Shown here piece by piece: positions 27,889 to 36,427 of a DNA stretch of 40,314 nucleotides. Where the stretch lies: the NCBI GenBank assembly GCA_018672475.1, contig JABHFS010000176.1, forward strand, positions 1-40,314, written 5' to 3'. This stretch comes from Gemmatimonadota bacterium. Lineage in GTDB: Bacteria; Latescibacterota; UBA2968; UBA8231. The notes under the pieces were generated by a model that did not search any database, was not told the DNA's origin, and saw only the letters and a list, made by a program, of their open reading frames with translations. A program made the translations under genes and the position numbers. Position 1 is the stretch's first letter, and each line of letters begins with the position of its first letter.

Positions 27889-27975
27889 CGCAACTTATCT
27901 CCATATAGTAGTTCTGGTCTCATCCTACATCACCTAGGTATTGCAAATCCGGTACCAAACGACCACAAATAAAGA

Positions 27976-28016
27976 ACAGGCCCTGCAAATAATAAAAAAA
28001 TATCTGTAGAGCCTGT
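27976..28016 (-). terminator. Terminator-like hairpin after gene B1
   Basis: On the minus strand ACAGGCTCTACA (28016-28005) can pair with TGCAGGGCCTGT (27987-27976). The stem is 12 positions with one wobble and one mismatch, the loop is long and U-rich, and UUCUUUAUUU follows. It begins 34 nt past the B1 stop. It implies that A1-B1 and A2-B2-C are at least partly separate transcripts. Confidence 0.55.
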
Positions 28017-28049
28017 CTATTTTGCGTTCAATTTACTATTTACGATGAT

Positions 28050-31000
28050 TTATCGAATCAACATAACCTTCCGCGCCCTGCGCTCCCCACCCACCTCGAC
28101 TACTAATAGATAAATGCCACTTGCCGCTTCGGCCCCGCCCTGATCCCGAGCATCCCAGAGCATGGTCCGCAAGCCGGCCCCCTGCCACTGATTTAGCAAT
28201 ACGCGAATCTGCGCCCCCAATGCGTCGTAAACAACTACGCGCACCCTACCTTCGGCGGCCACATGATATCGCAATACCACTTCGGCGTTAAATGGATTCG
28301 GATAGGCCGTTGGCACAGCTTGCACCACCGCTGCGGATCCCTTGGCCAGACGATATAGCCCCCCTTCAGCGACGACAGCGAAAAGCGCATCCTCGCCGAT
28401 CTGCGCCGGAATCTCTTGCCAGCCCTCCTCCCCTAGGCGAAAGAGCCCTTGACCAGGGGCAGCACCAGAAAAAACCAATTCCGCCGTCGATCCGGCCTGT
28501 AAATCCACGCGATACCCTTTTTCATCGCCATAGAGCAACACGGCTCCCAAGCGGCCCTGGACACGCAACAAACCGTCCGGACTGAGAATCCCAGGGCCAT
28601 TACCCGCGCTGAGAGCAAGTTGCGTCTCGGCCGTATTGCCGGCCAAATCGCTACCCGCCGCCAAGACCTGTATCGACCCGCTCCCCCCGGTGTATTGCGC
28701 GACATAATAATCGTCTCTCGCAGCGACGGCCAACACGAGGCCATCAGCGATGACGACCGGCATGCCCGCCAATTCCTCGTCCGCACGCAGATGGAACTCC
28801 ACCGTGCCCGTCGCCAACAGATGGCCGCTCAACACTAAATCAGGCGACCGCACATCAACGGGCTTATTTTCAACCGCATCAACCTGTATGGGTATCTCTT
28901 CTTCAATGGACTCACCTATTGTCGGCAGAGGCTCTTCCGCGTTGGGCTCAACGGGCACCACACCGGGTAATTCACCACCTTCGTCAACCTCATCCGCTGC
29001 GAGTACTTCGACAATCAGTTCTGCTGCAATTGTTTGGCCTGCAGGTGAAGTTGCCTCGAGCGAAAATGCAAAAAGACCGGTTTGCCCAGCGACCACCCGC
29101 AATTGCCCATCCGCCAATTCAGCATCGATGCCTGCGGGTATCTGCATCGACCACTCTATTTCCTCTGGAGCAAAATCCCCCACAACAAACGCCCCAAGAT
29201 CCAACGTCCGCTCAGTCGACTCAAGGCGCAAAATTTCCATAGGCTGCAAAGCAAAGACCGCAGCTTGCACCCCGACAGTAAGCTGCACCTGCCGAATCGT
29301 CGATCCCAATAGCGCCTCTAAAAAAAAGATCTCCCGCCCCGGCAGAGCATCGGTGCCATCCAAGTGCAAACGCCTTTGCCTGTCTATCGAGGCACGAATA
29401 AAAACCCCGCCGCGCAGCGACCAAATCACCGCTCCCGGATCGCCTGTCACCACCAACGAATCGAGCAGCAAAGTCGAATCAACCCGCCCCACCAATAGAG
29501 ATATCTCCGGCCAACCGACGAGTTCCAAAGGTGTGGCAATCGGACCCGGCGCCACTTTCTCCTCCTCTTTGGCATCAGCCTCCTGCACATCAGAGGAGAC
29601 GGCTTCGTCTTCGACCTCTTGTTCTTCTACGGCCAAAACCCATACCCGCACAGCGACAACCGCCGAGTGTCCCGCATCGTCATCGGCGGTAAAAAGCAAG
29701 ACTTCGCGGCCAGAAAAATCGAGCGGCATCTGTATCTCAACCCTGCGTTGCGCATCGATTTCGACCCGCAATCCAGCCATTCCCGTCACCGACCATTGCA
29801 CGTTGGCCGCCGTCCCGATGACGACATACTCATCAAGCCAAAATCCACCGATCTCACCCTGGGCTAAATACAGATCGGGAATATCGCCAAGTTGCAGCAG
29901 GTTCGAGTCGGACTCCGCAACTGGATTTTCCTGCTCCGTTTCGGGCAAAGCCCCGACAGACTCAGACACTGTGCCTGCACTATCGGCTTGGGATGCCGCA
30001 GGTAAGGCGGGGGGGGGGGTCTCTTGATCGATTGGTGCAACGGGCGTGTCTAGCGTTGCATTATCCGACGCGACAACCGCCGGATCGACTGCCGAATCAA
30101 CCGCAAGATCAACCGCCGAATCAACCGCCGAATCAACCGCCGGATCTACCGCCGGAGCAACCGCCGGATCTACCGCCGGAGCAACCGCCGGATCAACCGC
30201 AGGAGCAACCGCCGAATCTACCGCCGGATCTACCGCCGGATCAACTGCCGGATCAACCGCAGGAGCAACCGCCGAATCTACCGCCGAATCTACCGCCGAA
30301 TCTACCGCCGGATCAACTGCCGGATCAACTGCCGGATCAACCGCAGGAGCAACCGCCGAATCTACCGCCAAATCTACCGCCGGATCAACGGCCGAATCAA
30401 CCACAAGATCAACCGCCGGATCAACCGCCGGATCAACTGCCGGATCAACTGCCGGATCAACCGCCGAATCTACCGGTGTTGTAGTTTCCCCCGGCACCGA
30501 ATTATCCACTTCCTCAACGGGCTCTTGGGCGGTTTCTTCAGCCCCCGGCTTCGAATCACTTGCAGGCTCCTCAACCCGCACTCGTAAAGCCACCACCGCC
30601 CCACTACCCTCAGGGTCATTCACCTGCAACCGCACGACCGCCTCGCCCACAGCTAAACCGCGCAACTCAAGTAAGGGCAGATTACCCACGATCACTTCCA
30701 CCGCAACAGGGCCTTCGACAGCCACCGACCACTGCAACTCTGCCAAGGGCGTATCGGCATCGGTCACCCCCACCGCTACCTGATTGCTTTGTCCAACTTC
30801 TATAACCATATCGGACATAGCCGCCAGTTCTGGCCCGGCATCGAGCCGCACCACCTGCACCTCAAACTCTGTGGCCGCCTGTGCTCCGAGAGGGTCACTG
30901 ACCTGCAAGCGCACTTTACCAATCCCCTCAGCAATCCCGTGAAGCGCTATGATTCCATCGACTATGGTTACTGCTACAATGCCATCTCCTGCAACCTCAA

Positions 31001-32237
31001 ATTGTAAGCTTTCCAGCGGGTGATCAGGATCGCTCGCGACCTCGCTCAACGCCGGCCCGAGCCGCACGCCGCCCACAGCGACCGCCTGTGGTGCCAATAC
31101 CACGATCCGCGGGGCATCATTTACCGCTGCTATCTCGATTTCAAGCGTCGTCGTTTCGCACTGCTCTGCTTCATCGCACCAATTCACAGCCAATACCTGA
31201 TGGCCGTGCCAATCTGCCACCGGAGCAAAGAGCAATTCTTCGCCATCTATTTTAGCCTGCACCCCAGTCGCATCCTGGAGCGACCAATGTCCATTCACCG
31301 CGGCCAGCTTATCGATAAAAAACGCGCCCAGATCAAGATGCTGTGTCCCCGCATCTTCTTCTACTTGCAAAAAAACAGGCGCCAAGCGCCCCACGGCCGC
31401 GTTGAGCAGTACCGCAAAATCCCCGTCGTCCACTTGGCCGTCGGGCCATATGACCCGATAGAAGACGCGTACCTGCCCTTCATCCTGTATGGCCCTTAAC
31501 GCTAAATACCGCCCATCGACTTCAACCGCAAGTCGTTCCGGATCAGCAGACCAGGCTTGCCAAGTTATATCTTCACTCGACCATTTTTGTGTGATAGCAT
31601 GTGCTTCGAGATCAATGCTCTGCCGCTCACCGAAGGTCATCACTCTGTCATCGAGTGACAGCAAACCCTCTCCTGCAATCTCAACCCACAACTCAGGTCC
31701 AGTTTGAAAACGATGCGCCACTCCCGGCGCTTGTAAGGTGGTATACAACGGCTGCCGCTGCCCAGCCGCGTCCAAGCGCACCGAACTCGTCCCATTCGCA
31801 GGGTAGCCCACAACGCGCAAATCAACGCGTGCAAGTACAGCCTTATCCCGTCCCGTCGATCGATTCTCGCCCGTACCACTTACCGCGACATAATTTAGTT
31901 GGAATCCTGTGAGACCATTGCCCCCCTCCGCATCCCCGGCCGTTGAATTTTCATAGACTTGACCGGGCAGGAAGGGTCCTCTGACAAAGGGCTGTACCGT
32001 CCCGTCAGCGGCGAAACTAGCAGGCACTAAGGCGAAGACCTGTTCATCGAAGCTGAGATAAGCACTAGCCGAGGTTAGGGCTAACCCATGGGCGACCGCA
32101 TACACCTCGACCCTCAGCGTATCGCCAATGGATAGTTCTTCTTCGGGGATCTGTTGCAGAAATAGGCGGGCTTCCTGCGCTTGTACTGGCAGGGCTTGAA
32201 ATAAGACGAAGCAGAGCAGACGGACTAACGAGCGCAC
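28050..32237 (-). CDS. Giant secreted protein B1 with hypervariable linker (cohesin-like, Ig-like repeats, sorting tail)
   Basis: The 1395-residue protein starts at a GTG 13 nt after the A1 stop. It has a signal peptide (about 1-20, ending LPVQA), a cohesin-like domain (about 22-190, AYLSFDEQVFALVPASF), Ig/cadherin-like repeats, then a low-complexity linker of 33 D/A-x-A-V tetrapeptides (590-721) and an E/P/A-rich spacer with PPP encoded by a C11 run (about 740-744). More Ig-like repeats follow, then the pre-tail module (WQEIPAQI...EGGLYRLA) and a FlgD-Ig / type IX-like tail (about 1309-1395, YPNPFNAEVV, ending VMLIR). It is a paralogue of B2, which lacks the tetrapeptide linker. The linker is probably a flexible stalk. 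Slippage in the C11 run would truncate it. Confidence 0.88.
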   Translation of the reverse strand: MRSLVRLLCFVLFQALPVQAQEARLFLQQIPEEELSIGDTLRVEVYAVAHGLALTSASAYLSFDEQVFALVPASFAADGTVQPFVRGPFLPGQVYENSTAGDAEGGNGLTGFQLNYVAVSGTGENRSTGRDKAVLARVDLRVVGYPANGTSSVRLDAAGQRQPLYTTLQAPGVAHRFQTGPELWVEIAGEGLLSLDDRVMTFGERQSIDLEAHAITQKWSSEDITWQAWSADPERLAVEVDGRYLALRAIQDEGQVRVFYRVIWPDGQVDDGDFAVLLNAAVGRLAPVFLQVEEDAGTQHLDLGAFFIDKLAAVNGHWSLQDATGVQAKIDGEELLFAPVADWHGHQVLAVNWCDEAEQCETTTLEIEIAAVNDAPRIVVLAPQAVAVGGVRLGPALSEVASDPDHPLESLQFEVAGDGIVAVTIVDGIIALHGIAEGIGKVRLQVSDPLGAQAATEFEVQVVRLDAGPELAAMSDMVIEVGQSNQVAVGVTDADTPLAELQWSVAVEGPVAVEVIVGNLPLLELRGLAVGEAVVRLQVNDPEGSGAVVALRVRVEEPASDSKPGAEETAQEPVEEVDNSVPGETTTPVDSAVDPAVDPAVDPAVDPAVDLVVDSAVDPAVDLAVDSAVAPAVDPAVDPAVDPAVDSAVDSAVDSAVAPAVDPAVDPAVDPAVDSAVAPAVDPAVAPAVDPAVAPAVDPAVDSAVDSAVDLAVDSAVDPAVVASDNATLDTPVAPIDQETPPPALPAASQADSAGTVSESVGALPETEQENPVAESDSNLLQLGDIPDLYLAQGEIGGFWLDEYVVIGTAANVQWSVTGMAGLRVEIDAQRRVEIQMPLDFSGREVLLFTADDDAGHSAVVAVRVWVLAVEEQEVEDEAVSSDVQEADAKEEEKVAPGPIATPLELVGWPEISLLVGRVDSTLLLDSLVVTGDPGAVIWSLRGGVFIRASIDRQRRLHLDGTDALPGREIFFLEALLGSTIRQVQLTVGVQAAVFALQPMEILRLESTERTLDLGAFVVGDFAPEEIEWSMQIPAGIDAELADGQLRVVAGQTGLFAFSLEATSPAGQTIAAELIVEVLAADEVDEGGELPGVVPVEPNAEEPLPTIGESIEEEIPIQVDAVENKPVDVRSPDLVLSGHLLATGTVEFHLRADEELAGMPVVIADGLVLAVAARDDYYVAQYTGGSGSIQVLAAGSDLAGNTAETQLALSAGNGPGILSPDGLLRVQGRLGAVLLYGDEKGYRVDLQAGSTAELVFSGAAPGQGLFRLGEEGWQEIPAQIGEDALFAVVAEGGLYRLAKGSAAVVQAVPTAYPNPFNAEVVLRYHVAAEGRVRVVVYDALGAQIRVLLNQWQGAGLRTMLWDARDQGGAEAASGIYLLVVEVGGERRARKVMLIR
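30009..30019 (-). repeat. Homopolymeric tract, C11 in the B1 coding strand
   Basis: Eleven consecutive G on the plus strand are read as C11 in B1 (Thr-Pro-Pro-Pro-Ala junction). Gain of one C gives a stop about 10 codons later; loss of one gives a stop about 50 codons later. Either removes the last ~650 residues, including the sorting tail. Tracts of this length are classic sites of slipped-strand phase variation, and also of sequencing error. Confidence 0.85.
30075..30470 (-). repeat. Minisatellite, 33 units of 12 bp, in-frame in B1
   Basis: The unit on the coding strand is GATCCGGCGGTT with point variants. It encodes DPAV, DSAV, APAV, DLAV and DLVV tetrapeptides, 33 in a row with no other sequence. 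Variants recur in blocks (for example several DPAV-APAV alternations and DSAV triplets), a sign of past unit duplication. Since 12 is a multiple of 3, changes in unit number alter only linker length. The other frames of this stretch are also open, which produces spurious long reading frames on the plus strand. Confidence 0.95.
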
Positions 32238-32250
32238 GATCGGGTTCCAA

Positions 32251-35200
32251 TCAACGCAGCAAGGTCATCTTGCGCACCTGCATCCTGCTTCCGGCGCGCA
32301 AACGCGCAAAATAAGTTCCCGAAGCCACCTCGTGCCCCGCCTGGTCACGGCCATCCCAAACTGCCGTATAGGCGCCAGCGGCAAGTTCGCCGCCGAGCAG
32401 TGCCCGCACCCGCTGGCCGGCCGCGTCGTAAATGGCCAATTCAACCGCACCGCGTTTTGGAAGCTGAAAACGCAGCGTCGTTTCCGGGTTAAAGGGATTA
32501 GGAAAATTGGGTGAGAGAGCAAATACCGTCGGCAAAGCCGCCTGCCCGGTGGGAACGCGCACGCGATGCCCCGCATCAACCCATTGCGCGTCGCGAATCT
32601 CGATCGCCGCTTCCGATCCCACTGCGTTTAACCGCTCAAAGACGAATATCCCCAAGCTATTTGGCCCTTCTACGCCGACTTGACCGCCATTGAGCGCAGC
32701 GCCGATGGCAATGGCTCCCGCCTCGCGATGCTCGGCGAATACCGCCGGCCTCCGGTCAAACGCCTCGCCTTGACGGGCGGAACGAAGCCTCAACTCGGCC
32801 GAATCATAGCGTAAGCGATACCCGTAGGCCCTGGCACCCGCCATATCGTCCGCCCACACTTGCACCTCCAAATTCCCCCCCTCATCGCGCTGTTCAATAC
32901 GCCAATCTCCCATCGCCTCGCCGCCAGCTACTGTTTTATAGACCGGCTCAACTCCGTCGATATTGAAATTCGCTGCTATAATATTGAGATCTGCAACCCA
33001 GACTAGGCTATCTCCGTCGATATCGGCAAGCCGGCCACTATGCGTGGAGTTTATACTCTGGCCAAAAAAACTGACCACGAAGTCCACGTCGAGTTGGTCG
33101 ATCTCGTTGTCCGGAATCTGCGCACCACTGGCATCGACGTAACCGGTGACATCGCCGCCCAATAGAAATCCCGCATTGGACACCCCATCGGCGAGAAAGG
33201 TCGGATCGACACCGGTGAGCGTATCGCCCAGATTGACCGATACCGCGGGAAACTGGCCATCGAGAAAACCGTCAAAATGCACCGCGAGTTGATAATCTCC
33301 GGTCGGTATCTTGCTCAGGCTGAAGGAACCATCACTCGCGATAGAATCTTGAATGCCCGCAATCGTGGTATCCGCATCGTTGGCCGCGGAAAAGAGCGAG
33401 TCAGTGATCGGCAAAAAATCATTGCGATCTCGCAGCAATAAGGTCATCATATTCGTAAAATCGGTCCGTCCCTGCAGGCGCACCTTGCCCGAGATCGTGC
33501 CGCGCGGCAAGATCTCAGCTCTGACCGCCGTCTCCGGCGGAATCAGCGCGACTTCCTCGCCATCGCGGTAAAAGGCCGATTTACGGTTGCCGAAATGGTC
33601 GATGTCCAAGGTCGTCGAGCCGACGGCCTCCCTGCTCACCAATTGCACCGTCGCCAGCGCAAAGCTCCCGTCGAGCTGACTCATATCGCCCTGCTCGAAG
33701 TAGATCAAATCCAATAGCCACTTGCCGGCGCTCAGACTATCCGCCCCGACCAGCAACGTATCGCGCAACGCGATCCCGGTCAGCGTCGAGTCGAGCTTAA
33801 AAGGCTGCACGCCGGAGGCGGTGTCCTGATCGACCACTGAGAAGAAGGCGGTGTCGACGCGGGCGAAAAAGGCCAACAAGTCGACGGCCTCGCCATCGCT
33901 GTGCGGCCGCAGTTCGAGCAGCGTCGTATCGCCCTGTACCGCCATCCTCAGATTTGCCGGCAGGACTTCTATCGCCGGCGAAACCAAACCCGCCGCACCA
34001 CTTCCGGGCAAACCGCTGATCTGCACCACGCCAGGCACCCGTACCGCTAAACTCGCATCGGCCGGCGGGTTCGTCGCCTGGGTGTCGATGATCAGATAGA
34101 CCGCGTATTGGCCGTCGACAATCGGCGAAGCGGCCCCAGTCAAATCGTTGATCAAGAGCGCCGACCTCACCGAGTACTCGCTGATCAAGTCTTCGTTCAG
34201 TGCCGTGCCCTGGGCCAAGCTGCCATCGGTCGAATTCGCCACCCAATCAACGATCGAATCACCGACCACCGCAGCATAAGTGCTCCGCGCACCCAAACTA
34301 TCCGCCGCGGCCACCGTCGTCAGCAATACCCACACGCCGGCACTGTCGTCGATATCCTCTGCTTGCCACGCGACGCGAAAAGACTTCCGCCCTTCGGCGG
34401 CCACCGTCTTTAGCGGCGCCAGCGGGCGCAGATACGGGTCATGGGTAAAGTTCAGTTGGCGGGCCTGTCCCATCTCGTCGTCCCAGCGCACCACCCGGTT
34501 GGTCGAATCCGTCTCGACTAGGGCGTATAGGTAATAGGGTACGGCCTGCTTAGGTGTCTGTTGGTCGTCTGGATTCTTATACGTCCACAAATCCCAGATA
34601 TACTGGTTGTCTCCCCGACCGTCCGGTTGCTCCTGCAAGCCCGAGACAATCAGGTGCGTGTCCTGAGTCGAATCGGCTGCTGCTGCCACCAGCGCCGTTT
34701 TTCCGCCCGGTATGCCGATGGAGTCGCTGGCGCTGTAGTAGAGGGCTATGCTGGCGCTGTCGATCAAAGCCCTGTCGCCCTCTTTGCCACGATCCCTGTT
34801 CCAAGTAATCGCGTAGTAGCGGTCCGGATCCGTGCCGCCGGTATTGAGATTCTGGTCGCGGCGGCTGTCAAAGGCCAAAAAGGGCGAATGTCGAACGTTA
34901 TACGTATGAGAACTTCGTTTTATACCGAGATCTGTACCGTCAGTAATCACCGCGTAGATATAGTAGTCTCCACGCGTGACGAAGTTCGTATCATTGACCG
35001 CGACTTGCCAATTAAATGCGCTATCCTTGCCCTCCCGCAACGACGCGGTGCTGTCGACAAAAGTAGCGTTGGTCAACCCCGAGAGCACTCGACTCGGTAC
35101 TGTTCCGGTGGTAGTGACAAAGGTCGTATCGAGCGTATCTGCAATTGCATAAAATAGCCGCACCGAGGCGCTGTCGTCGTAGTCGACGACATTAAAAGTA

Positions 35201-36273
35201 AGGGCGACACTGCTCTTGGCACTGTCGACGAGCGAGGCCTGGCCCCTATCGAAATCGAGCAAAAAACCCGAGTCGAGAAAATCCGCATCATTACTTTTAA
35301 AATCTCCGACCGACAATACCACCGGTTTGTGCTGGACAAGAATTCCGCGACTGCGCATCAACGGGAAATTCCCCGTCAGATTAGACGTCATATAAAGGTA
35401 ATACGTAGTATCCAACAGTGATGAAACATCAAAGGCCAGCGAAACCAGGCTCTTTTCCTCTGCCTGCGCCGTCTGCAATGTCGTCCGTTCTAAAGCCAGC
35501 GTGGCGACAGAAGTATCGACTTGGGCCAGCGTGTCACGCAGCGAAAACCAAAAAGCGTATTGCACGTCGTTGCTATCGCTGCCGTCGGCAAAGGGCACGC
35601 CTGCCGCGGTGAGCGCATTGCTCAGCAGATTGCCGCGCACATCGCTTACCAGATCCGGCAGGACCAGCGCGAAGGCCGCCGCGGCTGTGTCAGGATAGGC
35701 GTCGCCCTGGACATTGGTGGTCGTATCGGCCGCACTTTCGATAAAGAGCTGGGAAAAAGTCGCCAAACTTAAGTTGCGCGGCTCAACCAAGCTCAATACC
35801 AGACTGCCGGCCGGAATCGCCAATTCGTTGGTATTGGAGAAGTAGATCTGCCCATAGGCCGTACTCGACAGCACCGAGCTGGTTGACGTTATAATCGGGT
35901 AATGTACGTGCAGTTTACCCGAGACCCCACCGGTCTCGCTATGCAAGACGATCTGACTCTGACTGGTACCATTTGTTGAATTATAACCGGTACCAGTCGA
36001 TGAAGAATCGTCTAAAGCTACCTCATCAGTCCAATCACCGTCCCCGTCGGTATCGGCAATCGTTATGCCGACCGGCAAATTAATGGTAATGATGTTTCCG
36101 GCGGAGGGATTGCGGGTCAAACTAATTACTAGGTGCTGCCAATATGGATTGGCGGCAGTCGCCCCCTTGGGCACACTGCTCAACCCGGGTGGCGATAAGG
36201 CTACGGATTGCGCCGAGACCTGGTGCGGCACCAACAAGGCGCAGAGCGATAAAATGTAATAATAGATTCTCAT
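32251..36273 (-). CDS. Giant secreted protein A1 (calcium loop, cohesin-like, CPD-regulatory, dockerin-like, sorting tail)
   Basis: ATG 36273 has GGGGA a few bases upstream and opens a signal peptide (MRIYYYILSLCALLVPHQVSA), giving 1340 residues; an upstream start 42 nt earlier would bury the signal. Order: an N-terminal domain with LSPPGL...YWQHLV and a calcium-type loop ADTDGDG (near 75), long beta-rich repeats (about 200-760), a cohesin-like domain (764-909), a carboxypeptidase-regulatory-like domain (918-1020), a dockerin-like segment (about 1036-1105), a second cohesin-like domain and a FlgD-Ig / type IX-like tail (about 1254-1340, FPNPFNPETT, ending MTLLR). It is co-linear with A2 along its length. 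It is first in the minus-strand locus, and its start faces the divergent NHL gene. Confidence 0.88.
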   Translation of the reverse strand: MRIYYYILSLCALLVPHQVSAQSVALSPPGLSSVPKGATAANPYWQHLVISLTRNPSAGNIITINLPVGITIADTDGDGDWTDEVALDDSSSTGTGYNSTNGTSQSQIVLHSETGGVSGKLHVHYPIITSTSSVLSSTAYGQIYFSNTNELAIPAGSLVLSLVEPRNLSLATFSQLFIESAADTTTNVQGDAYPDTAAAAFALVLPDLVSDVRGNLLSNALTAAGVPFADGSDSNDVQYAFWFSLRDTLAQVDTSVATLALERTTLQTAQAEEKSLVSLAFDVSSLLDTTYYLYMTSNLTGNFPLMRSRGILVQHKPVVLSVGDFKSNDADFLDSGFLLDFDRGQASLVDSAKSSVALTFNVVDYDDSASVRLFYAIADTLDTTFVTTTGTVPSRVLSGLTNATFVDSTASLREGKDSAFNWQVAVNDTNFVTRGDYYIYAVITDGTDLGIKRSSHTYNVRHSPFLAFDSRRDQNLNTGGTDPDRYYAITWNRDRGKEGDRALIDSASIALYYSASDSIGIPGGKTALVAAAADSTQDTHLIVSGLQEQPDGRGDNQYIWDLWTYKNPDDQQTPKQAVPYYLYALVETDSTNRVVRWDDEMGQARQLNFTHDPYLRPLAPLKTVAAEGRKSFRVAWQAEDIDDSAGVWVLLTTVAAADSLGARSTYAAVVGDSIVDWVANSTDGSLAQGTALNEDLISEYSVRSALLINDLTGAASPIVDGQYAVYLIIDTQATNPPADASLAVRVPGVVQISGLPGSGAAGLVSPAIEVLPANLRMAVQGDTTLLELRPHSDGEAVDLLAFFARVDTAFFSVVDQDTASGVQPFKLDSTLTGIALRDTLLVGADSLSAGKWLLDLIYFEQGDMSQLDGSFALATVQLVSREAVGSTTLDIDHFGNRKSAFYRDGEEVALIPPETAVRAEILPRGTISGKVRLQGRTDFTNMMTLLLRDRNDFLPITDSLFSAANDADTTIAGIQDSIASDGSFSLSKIPTGDYQLAVHFDGFLDGQFPAVSVNLGDTLTGVDPTFLADGVSNAGFLLGGDVTGYVDASGAQIPDNEIDQLDVDFVVSFFGQSINSTHSGRLADIDGDSLVWVADLNIIAANFNIDGVEPVYKTVAGGEAMGDWRIEQRDEGGNLEVQVWADDMAGARAYGYRLRYDSAELRLRSARQGEAFDRRPAVFAEHREAGAIAIGAALNGGQVGVEGPNSLGIFVFERLNAVGSEAAIEIRDAQWVDAGHRVRVPTGQAALPTVFALSPNFPNPFNPETTLRFQLPKRGAVELAIYDAAGQRVRALLGGELAAGAYTAVWDGRDQAGHEVASGTYFARLRAGSRMQVRKMTLLR

Positions 36274-36427
36274 GTTTTCCCCACAGTACCCGATATATAA
36301 AAAAGGACTGTTCATTTACTTATATCGCTCAACGCGCATTTTCCTTTAATTAATACTAATTGATACAGAGACAATGTCCCTTGGCTAACATGACATTATC
36401 ACCATATTTAACAACGACTTGTGCAAC
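36274..36427. promoter_or_regulatory. Divergent intergenic region between A1 and the NHL gene
   Basis: These 154 bp separate the two divergent starts and must hold promoters for both the A1-B1 unit and the NHL-repeat gene. The stretch is markedly AT-rich compared with the flanking genes, with TATATA and ATTAAT-type words, but no -35/-10 pair with good spacing and score stands out on either strand. A shared control region is inferred from layout only. Confidence 0.4.

Noticed and set aside
28750..30027. Long plus-strand open frame (425 codons) inside B1
   Set aside because: Composition is Ser/Thr/Pro-rich and typical of a codon-bias shadow; the minus strand has clear domains, signal peptide and sorting tail.
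30075..30470. Possible CRISPR array
   Set aside because: The repeats are 12 bp, directly adjacent, without spacers, and encode an in-frame tetrapeptide repeat in B1.
29993..30783. Plus-strand open frames of 163 and 245 codons rich in Pro/Gln or Thr/Ser/Ala/Gly
   Set aside because: They arise because a 12-bp tandem repeat leaves several frames open; no start context or family match, and B1 on the minus strand explains the region.
14723..36273. Classical cellulosome
   Set aside because: Cohesin- and dockerin-like domains are present, but no glycoside hydrolase, carbohydrate esterase or clear carbohydrate-binding module was found in the window.
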